Shown here in pieces: positions 1 to 13,104 of a DNA stretch of 64,000 nucleotides; positions within the stretch are counted from its first letter, which is position 1; each line of letters starts with the position of its first letter. Both the position numbers and the translations under genes were made by a program. The DNA comes from Ctena decussata (lineage: Eukaryota; Mollusca; Bivalvia; Lucinida; Lucinidae), in assembly GCA_963989385.1 (NCBI GenBank), contig OZ022498.1:751501-815500 (forward strand). The letters run 5' to 3'. The notes beneath the pieces are model-generated. The model was not told the origin of the DNA. It made no database searches and saw only the letters and a list, made by a program, of their open reading frames with translations.

Positions 1-544
1 TCATTACTTGACATGATTTTGTTAATCGAATGAATGTTTCTATTAGATAATGTATTAGTATCAAGTCTAGCATATATCTAATGTAAATTTAGATGATTTC
101 AGATCGGACAGACGTCTGATTATTCAGATCATGGAAAATTTTTAGTATATATCTGTCCTGTCTTGAGTTATTTGACTTAGTATTACTAAATAAGATCGTA
201 ACTTTAATTTGCGTTTTCTTATACACAATGAAAATTAGTTCCAGTACGCACAGAAAACACTTTAAACGCTGAAATTAATTATAACCACACCCTGAAAATA
301 AAGTGTAAAACTGTCAATTATCGCCCAATAAATTTAACATATAGAGGTTTTTGAATGCCATAGTTTCTAAACCAGTTTGTCTATTTCATTGTATATTTCG
401 AAATTCGGTTGACTGGTTTGCCAATTCAAAGTCTTTATTACTAAACTAATTTGAAGGTCATTCCTTAAACTCCCATAAAAGGTTTAATGTGCATGGAAAC
501 TGAAAATCTGACTTCGTAATGGCCTGAATTGTAGTTTTCCTTCT

Positions 545-768
545 GGGGTCGTATTTATGAAACCACTTAAGTCGTTGCTATGCTGTTGCTGAGGCTAAAT
601 TTCTATAAAGGAGATTCCCTACAACTATGAAATTTACTCTGGAAGGACAGTCTTTTTCAGACTGTTCCTCCAGAGCAAAGTTCATAGTTGTAGGGAATCT
701 CCTTCATAGAAACTCAGCCTTAGCAACAGCATAGCAACCACTTTAGTCATTTATAAATACGGTCCTTT
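545..768. mobile_element. Palindromic MITE, family P, copy 1
   Basis: Fold-back element of about 220 bp. The left arm (gtcgtatttatgaaacc...ctacaactatgaaattt) is mirrored by the right arm, with a short central tcttttt segment around 650-657. It shares sequence along its whole length with the copy at 43907-44127. No open frame. Confidence 0.75.
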
Positions 769-2817
769 GTCTTCATGGCCTCTTTGTCGACCGTGCTTGG
801 CAGAGTTTTTGATAATGAGCCATAAGGATTGAATTCAATAATGAAAATGCATAACCAATAGAATTTTTATCATTACAAGATTTTGATCATTTTAAATTCG
901 GCAATTGTTTGGTTTGAGCATGGAAAACAAAAAAGAAAACCTCGTGACAATTAAAATAACATCAGTATCGCTGTATCTAAAATATTTAGAATTTTTGTGA
1001 CTGTGATTTTTCTTATCATTTGTCTAAAGTGAAGCGATTTTTATGTCTGATCTTTTCCTGACTACTGTAGGTTGAAAAAAGTGAATCTGAATTTTTATTT
1101 TGTTAGGTATATGTCAATGAAGACAATAAAACATTTGACATTGAATATCTGAGAATGGACTTCCTGAGAAACCCTTTTTCAATTGTAAGCCAAACAGCTT
1201 TATTGTCTATTTATTTATTTTAATTTATTTTCTTTTATTGGAAGTTATTTGTAAGTTAAAATAACATAGCAAGCAACTACCAGGACAAGTTAGTTTAATA
1301 ATATACTTAGTACATTTAAAAACGCAACATTTTTGGTTTTACATCTTTGCGTAATGGGTAATATTTTGACCAAAAATAGCATGTAAATGAATGTCAGGCA
1401 ACTGTATCTTTATGTTCTGACATAAAATATCCTCACATGTACTCATAGTGCAGTGGATAATCACACAGGTATGAAAATCGAGATTTGCTCGTGCGCGTAT
1501 CATGTAAACACTTAAAAACACTTAGTCAACGCTACTGGATAGTCCGTAGATCAGCATTAAAGAAAAATAACAAACAAATTGCAACAAACAAAACTTTTTG
1601 TCATGGTTAACACTTAAAAAAATCGCCTCCAGATTTCTAGTTCATAAAGTCTCAAACTTTGAGCTATTTGGATGGGTAAGATGCCATATGGCAACATTTT
1701 TTAGACAATATGTGCCCTTTCTACTGATCAGTACCCTTAAAGATCGATAAAAAACCGATTCGGTCAAGAGAATGTGTCCCTAGACAAGACAGATTAGTCA
1801 TTGTCATTTATTACAACACAGATGCTTTCGACACGCTGATGCTGTCTAGCAGACATTTGGGACTCGTGCGAATGGTTCTCTTTGGTATGCGGAAAGAAAT
1901 TTGGAGAAATGGAAAGTTTTAGGAGTTTTAAACTTTTGTGCTCTTTGCCCATAACTTGTGATGCATTTCTTTTTACGGACGGTATACAATTGCAATATCG
2001 GCGTCAAACGTTTTGAAGAGAAAGATTTTAAACAATCTTACGCATAACTTATGCCACTTTCTCTTCCTCACACCAAAATGACATCAGTATGCCAGAATGA
2101 CCAGCTTTGCCATTTGATTGGTATTCAAAACGACAAGTCTCAGATGAACAGAAACATGGCGTTTTAGGGTATACTGAATCATCTTCAATTATTGCAAAAT
2201 CTTTGGTAAAGGTTTAATCCAGAAATGGAACACGATTCCACAGCATTTGATAAATAAAACATTAGTGAATGTGCCGCAGCAAGGCCCATGCGTTACGGTT
2301 TGATCTTGTGAATTTTAATTTTAGGGGTAAGGCTCCACGATGGACGTAAACTTAATGGAATACACAATAAAATGCCACGAAATTTAGCAAAATGACGGAA
2401 AATATGTAAATCTAAATACCTCTTGCGTTTCAAATATTTGTCTTAAAAATTCAAAAAGATATTTCCGAAAAACTAGGTGTTGCGTTTTTAAATATACTGA
2501 GTATATAGTTTGGTCATAATAACTGTCACTCAAACATTAAAGCAAACATTCAGTTTTTACACCTCATGGCTATTGAGCGGTTCATTTTTAATGTTCTAGC
2601 GCTTTTGTCATTTTAGCTGTGTGTGTAAAACAATAGAGTGTAGAAAATGCAACAAAAAAGAGGAACTGGTACGATTAAATTTCACACCCCTTCCACGAAG
2701 CCAAATGGAAAATCCTAACATTTAGCAGAAAGACAACAAGATTGGAAAGCAAATTGAGCAGCTCTTTCCCATGTAGCTGGCCGCAAAGTTAATTAAATAA
2801 ATTTAAGCCGACAAACT
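769..2817. other. AT-rich intergenic DNA, no gene seen
   Basis: No frame with recognisable content, no splice-consistent exons and no clear repeat structure on either strand. Confidence 0.4.
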
Positions 2818-3070
2818 ACAAAACCAACAAAGTGACTTGGCTTTTGCCAAGTCTGATCAGAGTCTATGCTGTGCGCTTAAAGGGTAGCTAAGGGTCTAAG
2901 GTACCTTTGATGTTGGGGATAGGGTTTAGGATCTGATTCAGTCAGTTCCTGAAGTGTAGTTACTCTTTAAATATCCATGCCGACAGCGTAGAATCTGATC
3001 AGATTGGGCGGATGCCCAGGCTGATCTAAGTCTTCGCTGGGCGCACATGCCACTTTGTTGATTCTGTCGT
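2818..3070. mobile_element. MITE family G, diverged copy
   Basis: Recognisable by aaaaccaacaaagtg, tctgatcagagtc, cttaaagggtagc and the terminal half gactgggcggatgcccaggctgatct...gcgcacatgccactttgttg, as in the better copies at 6413 and 13269. The middle (2890-2960) is diverged and the outer left end is missing. Confidence 0.6.
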
Positions 3071-3165
3071 GAAGACAAAAAGGCCGACCCAGCCAGGACT
3101 GAAGTTTAATTTGAGAAGTCAAGGGACCCAGATGTTGCATGCACTTTTCAATCAACAATTGGTAG

Positions 3166-3515
3166 GAAATTCGCAACACTTATTGGTCTGAGGGATGATG
3201 ACAAGGACATAAATACCATGATAACCAATGAGGAGGTTCGCAGAAAGATCCAAGCAGCCATTGGACAATATGATGAATTCCTGACCCTGGTCAAGGAACG
3301 GAAACTAAGATTATTTGGCCATGTCTCGAAGTCTTCTGGTTTAGCAAAGGGCACAGGGAAAGGATAAAGAAGAAGACGTAGACAGAAGAAGAGGTAGGAA
3401 GACAATATTTAAGAGCGGACAGGGGTGGATTTTGCCAGCTCAACTAGGGCAACTGAAAACAGGGCAGGGTACGAAATCATCTGTGGTGCCCCATTTCATT
3501 GTAAGGTTATGGGAT
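3166..3515 (+). pseudogene. C-terminal fragment of a non-LTR reverse transcriptase
   Basis: Plus-strand translation gives ITNEEVRRKIQAAIGQYDEF, then LVKERKLRLFGHVSKSSGLAKG and, after a stop, RQKKR.EDNI, then SSVV. This is the tail found at the end of many animal RTE/Jockey-like reverse transcriptases. It has stops and frameshifts and no upstream RT domain, so it is a dead, 5'-truncated piece. It abuts the MITE at 2818-3070. Confidence 0.65.
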
Positions 3516-6412
3516 AGAATAGAATTGCATTTCTTAGGCAATGAGATCCAATATAGAATTACATGTATTGACTATGGAAGCATTAGACATGATTTAATGT
3601 CAGCCTGGGAATACCAATACTGACCTACGCGATGCGAATTATATAATCAACAAACTCGCATTGCCTGTCTAAAAGTCCAGAGACGCTTACCAAAAATTCC
3701 AACAAAGCAAAATAAACTTTGCACCAAACTATTTTCTTGTGTCCTAACTACGAAAATGAACTTTAACAACATGTGTTTATTTTGTATGTGAGTGGAGATC
3801 TGGGCGTTTTTAGGTTGAGAACGCCAGGGATTTGTTCCAAAAGCTACCAGTTTGGTAATAAAAAATTAAAAATTAACATAGAGCATTTAATAGTTTCATG
3901 GCATGTTTATACAAAATATAAAATGTACTAGAGGCCGGGCTTATATACATTTAGGCTGCCAAATTTGTCATTTTCGTCAAAATCCGCCGGAGGGGTTGGT
4001 ATGTTCGAGATAAAAGCACACATATATTTTATGCAAGAATTGGCTAAATTTGTGTTTGCTGTTACAATTCCTATGTTTAAAATCTTATAATCGAAACAGA
4101 ACTTTTGAAAAATGAATTTTGTGGGGACCAAATATGGGCCTTATCATATTAGGTCCTTTGGCGAGAAAACGTCACTGTCTGTCGGATCCACAGAACGATT
4201 AAATACCAGTGTCAAATATTGCGGACTTAAGGGGAAATCGCCTCAATGATCGTGCGCAATACATTTTGACGCAGCGTCATTGCTTCCTGCTGGTGGCACT
4301 ACAGTAAAACAATTCCCATAGCTCACAGTGCATAATGGGTCAAAGTCAATGCACTGCCAATTTTCTCCTGGTCTAAACTTTCCAAATTGAGGCATGGCAT
4401 TTAATAGACAACACCTTTACCTACAGTAATAGCTAAAAAAAGTTGTGGGTTGTGCGGCATATCTTTGACTTATTCTATTTTTAGGCCTAGTTCGCAGTGA
4501 ATAAATCTCGAAACTTTCACTGGCACCCCCTGTGTATTTTTCAACCCCAACAAAAATGAAGCGAAACAGCTTTGGAAATAAGCTCCATTTTTTATAACAA
4601 TAAATAAGCATAAAATTCAGAAAAATATTTAGCTTTCATAATAAAACCAATCAGGGGCCTGCAAATATTCATTATACTCCTGAAAGCTCTCCCCAAAAGA
4701 GGTGGGACTTGCATAATGAGCATTTTTTTTACTGTAGTGCAACCTGCTGCGGTTATCATTTATCATGACGTCGTTGTCGTTACGCTACAGAGACGTTTTC
4801 AATAAGACTTGGTCATTTGCTATTATCTTTGTCTCTTGTCTTTTCTTACATTATAAAACATTTATCCTTTACCCCTCTAATAATTTGCTTGCTCTCAACA
4901 GATTGATATGTAAGTATCAGGACAAACAAACGTTTTTCTGTGAGAATGTAACCTTACGTCACGCACTTTTCTTTACGCTGAGACAAGCAATCGCTCTGAA
5001 ACTCAGGCCCAAAATGCTGTCAAGTGACCGCTACAAGATGATGTGTTTGAATTCCAGGCACTGAACTTATCAATGTAACAAAAACATTAAATAACCTATG
5101 TTACCTATGTCACGCGTAACCTACGTCACAACGTCAGTAATACCACGTTTTAAAAACGTTGACGTCTTTTGATTCAGTTGCGCTTCACAGAAACCCGACA
5201 AAAACTGGTAAATGTATAGAATTAGACAAAAACAGACGAAAACGGATCGCTGTGTTCGCCGCGGGATGCCTTGCGATTTTACGTCCTTTTCAACAGTATT
5301 TCAGTCATACCAGGACGATGGGAGGCGGATAATGAAAGACTGTGTGCAATAAAAGCCAGTTCAGACAAAAAGGAGCTGAATAACATATACGGTAAAAGAA
5401 AGGGTCAATTATTTCGGGAAATAGGATGAAACTTTTCAGAAAATATCAGAAGCAAGTAAAGAGAGGGTCTGAAAACTGCAAGAGTATTTTGAATTTCGTA
5501 AATACTGAATGCAAGTAATAATTTCAATAAGAATGGTACAAAACCCTTTGCGGATATTTATAGAACAAACGATCCATGACAAACCGTAGGAGGAGTTGCG
5601 CACACGAGGAATCTGTTTATTTACAGCGATGTCCTTATTTCTTGAGGTTTTTGGATACGTGAAAGTTTTTGGTGGTAATTAGTAAAATAAGAGAAAACTA
5701 CTAAATATAGACTATATATTTTAGGAAATAAAGGCATTGCTGAAAATAAACAGGAAGTCATACCGCTATATTTAAATGGCAGTCGATGGCGCGAAACGGA
5801 AAATGTCGTCAACACAAAATAACATTCGACATCGACGCGCTTAAATGAAAACCGCGCGAAATAAATGTGGCCTTTTTTTCAATAACTTGAATATTTATTT
5901 CGTGACCTATATTCTCATTTGCTTATTTGCACGGGGCAGATCGACCCTTAAATATATCAAAAGTATATAAAAAAAAAAAAGTCAATTGCGAAACCATCCT
6001 ATATTGAGGGAACTCCACGTTTCTTTCTAATAATTATGTAAAAGTGTGGGAAATTAAAAACTGAAGTAACGTAAATAATAAGACATATGGCAATGGCAAT
6101 TTTGATGTTCGATCAAAGGGAGAAGTAAGAGGAGTTAATTAATCTTTATTTTGTAACGATCACTTATCTATTTTCTCAAGTCATACTTTGCAAAGGAACA
6201 TAGATGGCGCTCCATTATCTAAAAAAGTAGTGAAGCAGTGGAACAATTACTATTGAATAAGTATTTACTGTTCTGATATTCTCGTAAATTGTGTCACAGG
6301 AAATCTTTTATTTTATGAGGAGATGTCTTTTATGTTATGAGAAGATATCTTTTGAAACCATTAAACTTTTAGTACTATTATTATTGTTGGTATAGTATAT
6401 TTGAGCCGCGAC
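3516..6412. other. Intergenic DNA, no gene recognised
   Basis: Several short frames occur but none shows a recognisable domain or splice-supported structure. A possible inverted repeat pair lies at about 4283-4315 (tgctggtggcactacagtaaaa) and 4724-4752 (its approximate complement), which may mark the ends of a 470-bp MITE. Confidence 0.35.
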
Positions 6413-6638
6413 ACGAGAAAACCAACAATGTTGTTGTGCTCCCAGCGCAGACTCAGATCAGCCTGGGCATCCGCCCAGTCTGATCAGAGTCCTCGCTTTG
6501 CGCTTAAACGGTGGCAAAGGGTCTAAGCTATTCCCATGCGGACAGCAAAGACTTTGATCAGACTGGGCGGATGCCCAGGCTGATCTGAGTCTACGCTGAG
6601 CGCACAACCACATTGTTGGTTTTGTCGTGTCGTGGCTC
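6413..6638. mobile_element. MITE family G, full copy
   Basis: Terminal inverted repeats gagccgcgacacgagaaaac / gttttgtcgtgtcgtggctc enclose nested dyads (cagatcagcctgggcatcc / ggatgcccaggctgatctg). It is flanked by a 4-bp direct repeat attt (6409-6412 and 6639-6642). About 226 bp, non-coding. Confidence 0.8.
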
Positions 6639-7046
6639 ATTTAAATTGTTTTCATTGAGAATATCCATTAAGAGTTTACGCCTAGTTGTTCTCAGTCTCT
6701 TTAATACACTTTAGTACTAAAATGTCACTGTATCCTGTTGCATTCATGTGTTTACGTGAATAGTTATCAACTTTTTTTTCAGTATAAAGTACAATGCAGT
6801 TTATGCAACTGTAAGTAATGAGATATCATCATAGGTGCATTTTTTCAAGCTTTCATGCACTATGTAAAAGTGCACTATTAATGCACTATAAATATCATGC
6901 TGCTATAAAGAGTGACATTACAGAAATAAATTCTTTCACAGCGGATATCCGTTTTATACAATTCAAGGAGTAAGTTAGAATGTTTACTTACTACATACAT
7001 GTACATTATACAAATTATTATGCACTTCGTATTTTACCGGTATTTT

Positions 7047-7320
7047 GCCGGGCCGCTAGCGCAGTCGGTAGCGCGTCTGACCCAAGAGCCAGAGGTTCCG
7101 GGTTCGATACCCGGTCCTGCCACTTACTTTTGTTTCTCCGCTGATTCAAGAAGGGTAGTTGTCAGTTACTGGTGCAAGTATGTGCACTTAGTATTGGTTA
7201 ACCGCTTAGGAGGTCTATGCCTGCCTAGGAATAGTATGGTTAGCTTAACTGGCACTCCCCAACATAACCATAGCTGCTTGTCGTGGACGTAAAGCAACTT
7301 AACAACAACAACAACAATCT
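7047..7320 (+). mobile_element. tRNA-derived SINE (family S1), with target-site duplication
   Basis: The tRNA-like head has an A box (tagcgcagtcgg) and B box (gggttcgatacc) at about 7056-7115. A conserved body follows (gttgtcagttactgg, ggttaaccgcttaggaggtc, taaccatagctg), then an (aac)n tail. The direct repeat gtatttt lies at 7040-7046 and 7321-7327. The same family occurs at 28948 and, inverted, at 40288. It is not a functional tRNA gene because the acceptor ends do not pair. Confidence 0.85.
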
Positions 7321-7436
7321 GTATTTTATAGACAGATAAACATTTATACATTTACTTATTATGATTTATTATGCAGAAACTTCACTTGTTCCGCGTGTTC
7401 CGTTCGAGCCGCCTTACACACGTGAAAGTTTAAAGA

Positions 7437-7482
7437 ACACACACATACGCTCGCACGCGCGCGCGCACGCACGCACACAATT
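7437..7482. repeat. CA/CG-rich simple repeat
   Basis: Alternating purine-pyrimidine run (acacacatacgc, gcgcgcgcacgcacgc). Confidence 0.7.
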
Positions 7483-8140
7483 TAGTTTATGATTAGAAAT
7501 AAAAAAAAAACAAGTAGATACAACACATTTCGATCGAACTTCCTGAGCTGCCGCTTACGCTGTTGCATATTTTGATGACATCATTCAGCCAACGGAGCGC
7601 TGAGGTAAGCCAACCAGGGCCCGAGAGATGTACAAAATGTTTTGCATAATAAATTTGCACAAGTGCAGTATCCTATGAGACACTAACATAGTATCACCAA
7701 AGTTCAAGACTCCCCTGTTATCGCTTACTTTTTTAAAATTAGTGATAAAAGGATATACATTGTTCTGTTGTTACTTACGATAATTGTTAATATATGGTCC
7801 GCATCATCCCAGAACATATATGAAGATACAAATACGAAGAACAAATCGGAGTGTCTTGATTTAATTGCTACAAATATTTTTGTATCTGGATTTTTGGACC
7901 CATAATGGCAGATATTGACGGGTAAGTGGGTGCCGTCGGCAAGGTACATATTGTGCCGTTGACAGTTTGGTGCCGGCAATGCGCCGATAAACTCCGTGTT
8001 CTGTCGATGTTAGGTTTATTGCATACCGGCTTACTGGGGTTGAACGAGGTTTGGGTGGCAGAATATGGTATGTATTTGTAGCTGGCCGTCGATGCTTGGC
8101 GATATATTCAGGTTTTTCCATTTTGTATTTATCTGCCCTT

Positions 8141-9540
8141 TTTACCTCACCTGAGCAAGAGGCCCCGGGCAGAGCTTATAGAATAGGCAGAGTCCAGCGT
8201 CCATATTCCGTCCGTCCACAATCTTAAACGACTCTACCTCTGAAACCACTGAGCCGATTGTAGCAGAATTTCTTACAAAGTTTCCAGGGGTTATGGGCAC
8301 GAAATATTGTTCAAATGGAAATTGTTGAAGATATTGGCCTAACAATGGTATTTACAATCATCTTAATGAGAACACGAAGATTTGTGAGTACAAAAGGTCA
8401 ACGTCCCTCTTTGACCTTTGACCAAGGTCTCATATACTTTGACAATTTCTATCATCTCCTCTAAAGCCATCACGTTTCATATAGAGCCTCCAGGGATTGA
8501 GGGAATGCAAATTTGTTCATACGGTCCAGTATGGCCGCCACGCCTATATATAAGGTAAAATGTTTGTTTAAAAATCTTGCTCTCCAGAAACAATTGACCG
8601 ATACCATAATCATGGTTATTTAACCGCATGTCTAATTAAACAGCAAAGAGTCTCTAATGGTGATATTCCTAATTTTCGGCAAAACCGCATATGTATCTGC
8701 AAACGCGCTTCTCGGAAATCAGCATTTTTTCACTTGACAGTTACAAGCATTAGCACTACCTGGCGAACTTCAAACTGCAATGACGATATTAAAGTTTCAA
8801 CAGTGGGTGGCAGGAATATATTTCGTCATCGTATCAAATTTTCATCTGATTTCATTTGATTTGGATTTGTGTTTGCCTTTGAAAATTATGTTCATGTAAT
8901 TAACGTTATTCTAACGTGGGGCGCGATGGCGACGGTGGCATACTTTGAACGTCTCTATAACTGGAATGGGAAAAGATTCCAACTTTATATTTAGTTTGTT
9001 AATCAGAACTGAATTACAGTGTATCTTGATATAATTTTTATAATAATGCTACGATGAATAAGCGCGCAATGGACACAGTGGCATTACTTCTGGATCAACC
9101 CTTGTATTTGGGTAAATGCTAGAACATAAGATTTCATGGAAATTGTTGAAGATTGTTGCCTATAAATTTGTATGTACAGTCATCTTAATGAGTCAATGAA
9201 GATTTGTGAGTACAGGAAAGCATGGCCATTCTTTGACCTTTGACCCAGATCTCTCATATTTCGACAATTTCAAACATCTTCAAAGCGCCAAGTGAAATCA
9301 ATTTCATACAGAGCATCCAGGGATTGACGGAATGAAAATTTGTTCAAACGATCCAGGTAACAGGACCAACATAGCTGCCATGCCCATATATGGTGAAAAC
9401 CCCCAAAAAGTCTTTTCCTCCAGAAACAATGACCGATAGCCTCGAAACTTGGCGTGTAGGATTAAGTACTCAAGTACTACAAAATTGTTTAAATAATGAT
9501 CTTGTGTCGATCTTGACCTGTTTAACGGCAAGGTAAAAGT
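8141..9540. repeat. Diverged units of the GACCTTTGACC repeat family
   Basis: Contains the ctcacctgagc..gaggc start (8148), the cgtccgtcca block and the boxes tttgacctttgacc, cagggattgaggga, ccatatatggt and ctccagaaacaa at about 8400-8580 and 9190-9500. These boxes recur in the better preserved array at 10275-12150. Non-coding. Confidence 0.6.
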
Positions 9541-10274
9541 TTTATTTCGATTTTTTTAAAGTATACAAACTACATTCATATATAACCGACTACATTTGCT
9601 CGGAAGCAGCCAATCAGTGTGCTTTATTTTGAGTTTGAGATTATTCTCAAATTTTATAACCTCGAACCCAGTTATATGCTTTAATACTTATTACACAAAA
9701 GTACATTTTCTCGTTTAACTTTTAATTTTTGACTCCATACTAATATTAATATCATATTTACTTTGTTTTTTCATTATCTTATACTTATGATAAATTATTT
9801 TAACAAAAACAATACGCTTTGTACCACTTAGCAATAATTTCAGGTAAGAAACATTCAAACTCTATTAAAATATTGATATAAAGGATACCAATTCGAAAAA
9901 AAATCTTTGCAGTGGGACCATTTTTATATTCACTTTAATATTTTCTTTCAAGAAAACTGAAAAATATTAAAGCTTAGTTCTTTACCCGAAAATTTATTAC
10001 TGTAAACATAATACATAGCTATAACAAACTGATGAATTCTCATTTGATTTGCGTTTTGAAATAGAAAATAATATATTACGTTCATAAATCAATCAACATG
10101 TTTGAATTGGCAAATAGTCATACGTTGAGTTGATTCCAGAACTGTTTTACCTTTTCAAACTGAACAAAAAGAAGAGACAAATATATCCATTCTCATAAAA
10201 AAGTCAGAAACATATATTGTCCCCTTCTTATACCTGTCACTTATATAAAAGTTTTGACCATTTTTTAGTTTTTA

Positions 10275-12150
10275 GCTCACCTGAGCCAGAGGCTCCGGGG
10301 GAGCTTATAGGATAGGCAGGCTCCGTCGTCGTCCGTCCGTCCGTCCACAATTTCAAATGACTTCTCTCATAGCGCTGGGCCGATTGTAACCATACCTCAT
10401 ATGTAGCCTCCTGGGGTCTTAAAAACAAAGGGTTGTTCAAACGGTTCTGGTCGCAAGGCAAACATGGCTGCCATGCCCATGTATGGTAAAAAAACTTAAA
10501 AAATCTTCTACTCCAGAACCAGTAAGCCGATGGCCTTGAAACTTGGTATGTAGCATTGGGTACGTAAGTACAGTCAAACCTGTCTTAAGGGGTCACTCAA
10601 GGGAAGCCCAAAAATTGGCTGCTTAAGACAGGTGACCCCTTAATACAGGTTCATTTCCACTATATTTTGGTCCAAGGGACCTGGAAAAGGTGGCTGCTAA
10701 AGACAGGTGACCCCTCAATAGAGGTGACCACATAAGCAGGTTTGACTGTACTACTAAGACTGTTCAAATTATGATCTTGGATTGATCTTGGCCTATCTTG
10801 CGGTAAGTTCAGATTTGGTCTTTGGTGCTATTATATGGGAAAATGCTAGAACATAAGATTTCTTTGAAGCTGTGAAAGATTTTGGCCTAAAAATTGGTAA
10901 ATACAGTCATCTTAACGAGTACATGAAGATTTGTAAATACAGTCATTTTAATGAGTATATGAAGATTTGTAAGTATAAGAGGTCAAGGTCATTCTTTGAC
11001 GTTTGACCCAGTTCTCTCATATTTCGACAATTTCAGATAATATCTTCAAAAGCAACTGGGTCAATTGTAACAAAATTTCATATAGAACTTTCTTGGGTTC
11101 AGGGAATGAAAATTTGTTAAAATGATCTGGGTCATATGACCAATATGGCTGCCTCGCCCATATATGGTATAAAATCCTCTTCTCCAGAACCAATTGACCG
11201 ATGGCCTTGAAACTTGGTATGTAGCACTGGGTACTTGAGTACTATCAAGTTTGTTCAAATGATGTCCTTTGGTTGACATTGACCTCTCTTACGGCAAGGT
11301 CAGATATGAAAAAATGCTAGATTATAAGATTTCTTGGAAACAGTTGAAGATTTTGGCCTACAAATTGGTAAATATAGTCATCTTAATGAGTACATGAAGA
11401 TTTGTTAGTACCAGAGGTCAAGGACATTCTTTGACCTTTGACCCAGGACTCTCATATTTTGACAATTTCAGTCAGTCTCCTCAAAAGCCACTGGGTCAAT
11501 TGTAACCAAATTTCAAATAGAACTTTCAGGGGTTAAAGGGAATGAAAATTTGTTCAAATGGTCTGGGTCATATGACCATTATGACCGATATGCCCATATA
11601 TTGTAAAACACTTAAAAAAACTTCTCCTCCAGAACCACTTGACCGATGGCCTTGAAACTTGGTATGCAGCTTCGGGTACTTCTGTACCATCAAGACTGTT
11701 CAAATAATGACCTTGGGTTGACATTGACCTTTTTACCATCAAGGTCAAATATGGAAAAATGCTTGAACATAAGATTTCATGGAAAGTTCTGAAGATTTAA
11801 ACCAAAAAAATATTGTAAATACAGTCATCTAAATAAGTATATGAAGATTCAAAAGTACAAGAGGTCAAGGTCGTTTTTTGACCTTTGACCCTGAATTCTC
11901 ATAATTCGACAATTTCAAACATCTTCTTAAAAGCCACTGAACCAATTGTAACTTAAATCATACAGAGCCTCCAGGGGCTGTGGGAACGAACATTTCTTCA
12001 AAATTTTCTTCTACAGAACTAATAGGCCGATGGCCTTAAAACTTGGTATGTAGCTTCGAGTACTTGAGTACTATCAAGATTGTTCAAATGATGTCCTTGG
12101 GTTTCTCAACGTCATAGTCAAATATAGGAAAATGCTGGAACACAAAATTC
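10275..12150. repeat. Long tandem array of the GACCTTTGACC repeat family
   Basis: Starts at agctcacctgagccagaggctcc (10275) with a cgtccgtccgtcc block, then about four diverged units. The box ccgatggccttgaaacttgg recurs near 10528, 11202, 11643 and 12026, with spacings of roughly 670 (including an inserted MITE), 440 and 385 bp. Other recurring boxes are gtactatcaagnttgttcaaatgatg, tttgacctttgaccc and ctgggtcaattgtaac. Non-coding. Confidence 0.75.
10571..10748. mobile_element. 178-bp MITE with TA target-site duplication, nested in the array
   Basis: Terminal inverted repeats cagtcaaacctg / caggtttgactg, flanked by TA on both sides (10569-10570, 10749-10750). Removing it together with one TA restores gtaagtactac, which matches the sister units of the surrounding array. 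This fits Tc1/mariner-type non-autonomous elements. Confidence 0.75.
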
Positions 12151-12299
12151 TTGGAAACTTTCAAAGATCTAGGTTGATTTTGAGGGCGGTATTTGGAATT
12201 TGATCGTATTAATTCCTGATCATTGCCTATCCTTTTACTTTACTTATCACTAAATTCCAGTCTCCGCATATAATAAGATTTAATTATCAATTTCAGCAT

Positions 12300-12690
12300 T
12301 TTTATTTCAAATTTTTATAGAACTGTGGGTTATCATCATTTGGACCATATACGTTTACTAGAGTGAGTTCTTCAGCTTGTATAACCATGTCTAAAGTTAT
12401 ATTATTCCCATTTTTATCAGTTTTAATTCGTTTCACTTTTTTTTCAAAATTATTATTCATTAAAACCATAACACCCCTACTCATAGTCGTATAGGAGCTA
12501 AATATATATCTTAACCACATTCACCTTTAATGAAAGATTCTAATTTTTCATTTACATGTGTATCTCGAAGACAAATAATATTACATTTTTATTTCTCACA
12601 TAAAGGAAGAGATCACGTCTTTTGTGGCAACAGATAGACCTCCACGATAGTTTTGAGAGACAATAGTGGGCTGATCATCCATGTACATAT
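12300..12690 (-). pseudogene. Endonuclease-domain fragment of an L1/Tx1-like retrotransposon
   Basis: Minus-strand translation shows, in broken frames, SQNYRGGLS, VILFVFEIH and then a clean stretch MSRGVMVLMNNNFEKK followed by TLVNVYGPNDDNPQFY. These match the start and middle of an apurinic-type endonuclease (NVRG..., ETH..., RGVAIL..., VNIYGPN). It has several stops and is a dead fragment. Confidence 0.6.
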
Positions 12691-13104
12691 TTAGCACATT
12701 CTTTTATAATATCAAATTGTAACCGGTGCAAAGAGTGCGTACACCACTGTATAAACATAAGGATCGAATAAGGTTTACTGCAACAATAATAACAGCTATT
12801 CCACTTAGAAAGGAAAGAAAACCTGCCTTAAAATACACCATTTCCCAGTAAATCTACAAAAGGTGCTTGATTATAGAAAATTAAATGTATGTTGCTGTCT
12901 CTGCTGACCTGTGTCTATATGCGCATAGATCCATACTTACATTAATAATATACCCTTCCGAGCAACACCAAAATGCAACCCAAAGGCTACCCAACAACGT
13001 ACAATCTAACAAAACCCAGCATGCCACAGAATCCCACTATTCGACAATTTCAAACGTCCCCCATAAAGCCGCTAGGCGAACTATTACCAACTTTCATATA
13101 GAAA

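Noticed and set aside
6458..6640. 60-aa minus-strand frame, and a similar 75-aa frame at 13220-13447
   Set aside because: Both are translations of MITE family G and share the same peptide tail because the DNA is repeated, not because it is coding.
7049..7122. Possible functional tRNA gene
   Set aside because: A and B boxes are good but the acceptor stem does not pair and the copy carries a SINE body, tail and target-site duplication.
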